Source: Sulfitobacter sp. D7
GTDB taxonomy: Bacteria > Pseudomonadota > Alphaproteobacteria > Rhodobacterales > Rhodobacteraceae
Length of the DNA stretch: 64,000 nucleotides
Direction: 5' to 3'
NCBI RefSeq assembly: GCF_003611275.1
Contig: NZ_CP020694.1
Span: 434,001 to 498,000, forward strand
Positions within the stretch are counted from its first letter, which is position 1; each line of letters opens with the position of its first letter. Positions 63,851 through 64,000 of this stretch are shown one piece after another. Both the position numbers and the translations under genes were made by a program. The notes under the pieces are model-generated. The model was not told the origin of the DNA, ran no database searches, and worked only from the letters and a program-made list of their open reading frames with translations.

Positions 63851-63937
63851 AGGTTAACAATGTATTTATATCAATGGCATAGGATGGTATTTTTTGACGC
63901 AAAGTTGCCGTATTTTCGCCTTATTGGCGAAATCCTC

Positions 63938-64000
63938 CTATTGGCGGCTTCTTTGGCGGCGGTATTTTGCGCCCGTACGGTCTTGAACCCGCAGCACCGC
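63938..64000 (-). CDS. Possible C-terminal end of a gene entering from beyond the window
   Basis: The minus frame from base 64000 reads about 20 residues (AVLRVQDRTGAKYRRQ...) to a TAG at 63938-63940. It is too short to identify and could be chance. Confidence 0.2.
   Translation of the reverse strand, partial: AVLRVQDRTGAKYRRQRSRQ

Overview
The window looks like chromosomal DNA of a marine roseobacter-type alphaproteobacterium (Rhodobacteraceae; a Sulfitobacter or Ruegeria-like genus is my inference). The grounds are the high GC, the dense gene packing with many 4-bp ATGA/GTGA overlaps, and family-typical markers: a DUF1674 protein, a DUF3035 lipoprotein, a zinc-ribbon DinB, an ALDH16-type dehydrogenase beside deoC, and the block FAD oxidoreductase-DUF1365-MFS-DUF3833-SDR. 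No phage, IS element, CRISPR array or rRNA operon was seen. One tRNA (Val-GAC) is present.

Layout. 1-2.2 kb: the 3' part of a peroxiredoxin and two minus-strand glycosyltransferases. 2.2-8.8 kb: a minus-strand RNA/translation block (rbfA, DUF2233 protein, truB, DUF1643 protein, an RTX-repeat protein, rpsO, pnp). 8.9-12.6 kb: dapB, a small exported protein, DUF1674, rsmB and a PhnD-like protein without signal peptide. 12.7-19.9 kb: heparinase-like protein, purH, lspA, DUF3035 lipoprotein and a pair of M16 peptidases. 20-23.4 kb: the two-domain ALDH16 enzyme and deoC. 23.5-27.4 kb: a TroABCD-type metal (Mn/Zn) ABC importer behind two Fur-family-like boxes. 27.5-31.9 kb: a structured-RNA candidate, mutL, rmuC and a threonine dehydratase-like enzyme. 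32.0-36.6 kb: a five-gene overlapping operon that may modify membrane lipid. 36.6-39.0 kb: saccharopine dehydrogenase-like protein, GST and a histidine-phosphatase-family protein. 39.1-43.1 kb: a lone formate dehydrogenase alpha subunit and an M20 amidohydrolase. 43.1-46.3 kb: a hybrid histidine kinase/response regulator pair and a small cytochrome c. 46.4-55.1 kb: a LivGHMKF-type ABC importer flanked by two acyl-CoA ligases, probably an uptake-and-activation system for an organic acid. 55.1-59.1 kb: iron-transporter permease, its convergent binding protein, and a YghU-like GST. 59.2-64.0 kb: rpmJ, tRNA-Val, N-formylglutamate amidohydrolase, dinB, a Nudix protein, pyrF and an unrecognised 104-residue protein.

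Most of the window is ordinary housekeeping. The parts most worth following up are the 27.5-27.7 kb structured-RNA candidate, the 32.0-36.6 kb operon, and the 46.4-55.1 kb transporter/ligase locus with an inverted-repeat operator candidate upstream. All functional statements rest on reading motifs by eye; no database search was run.
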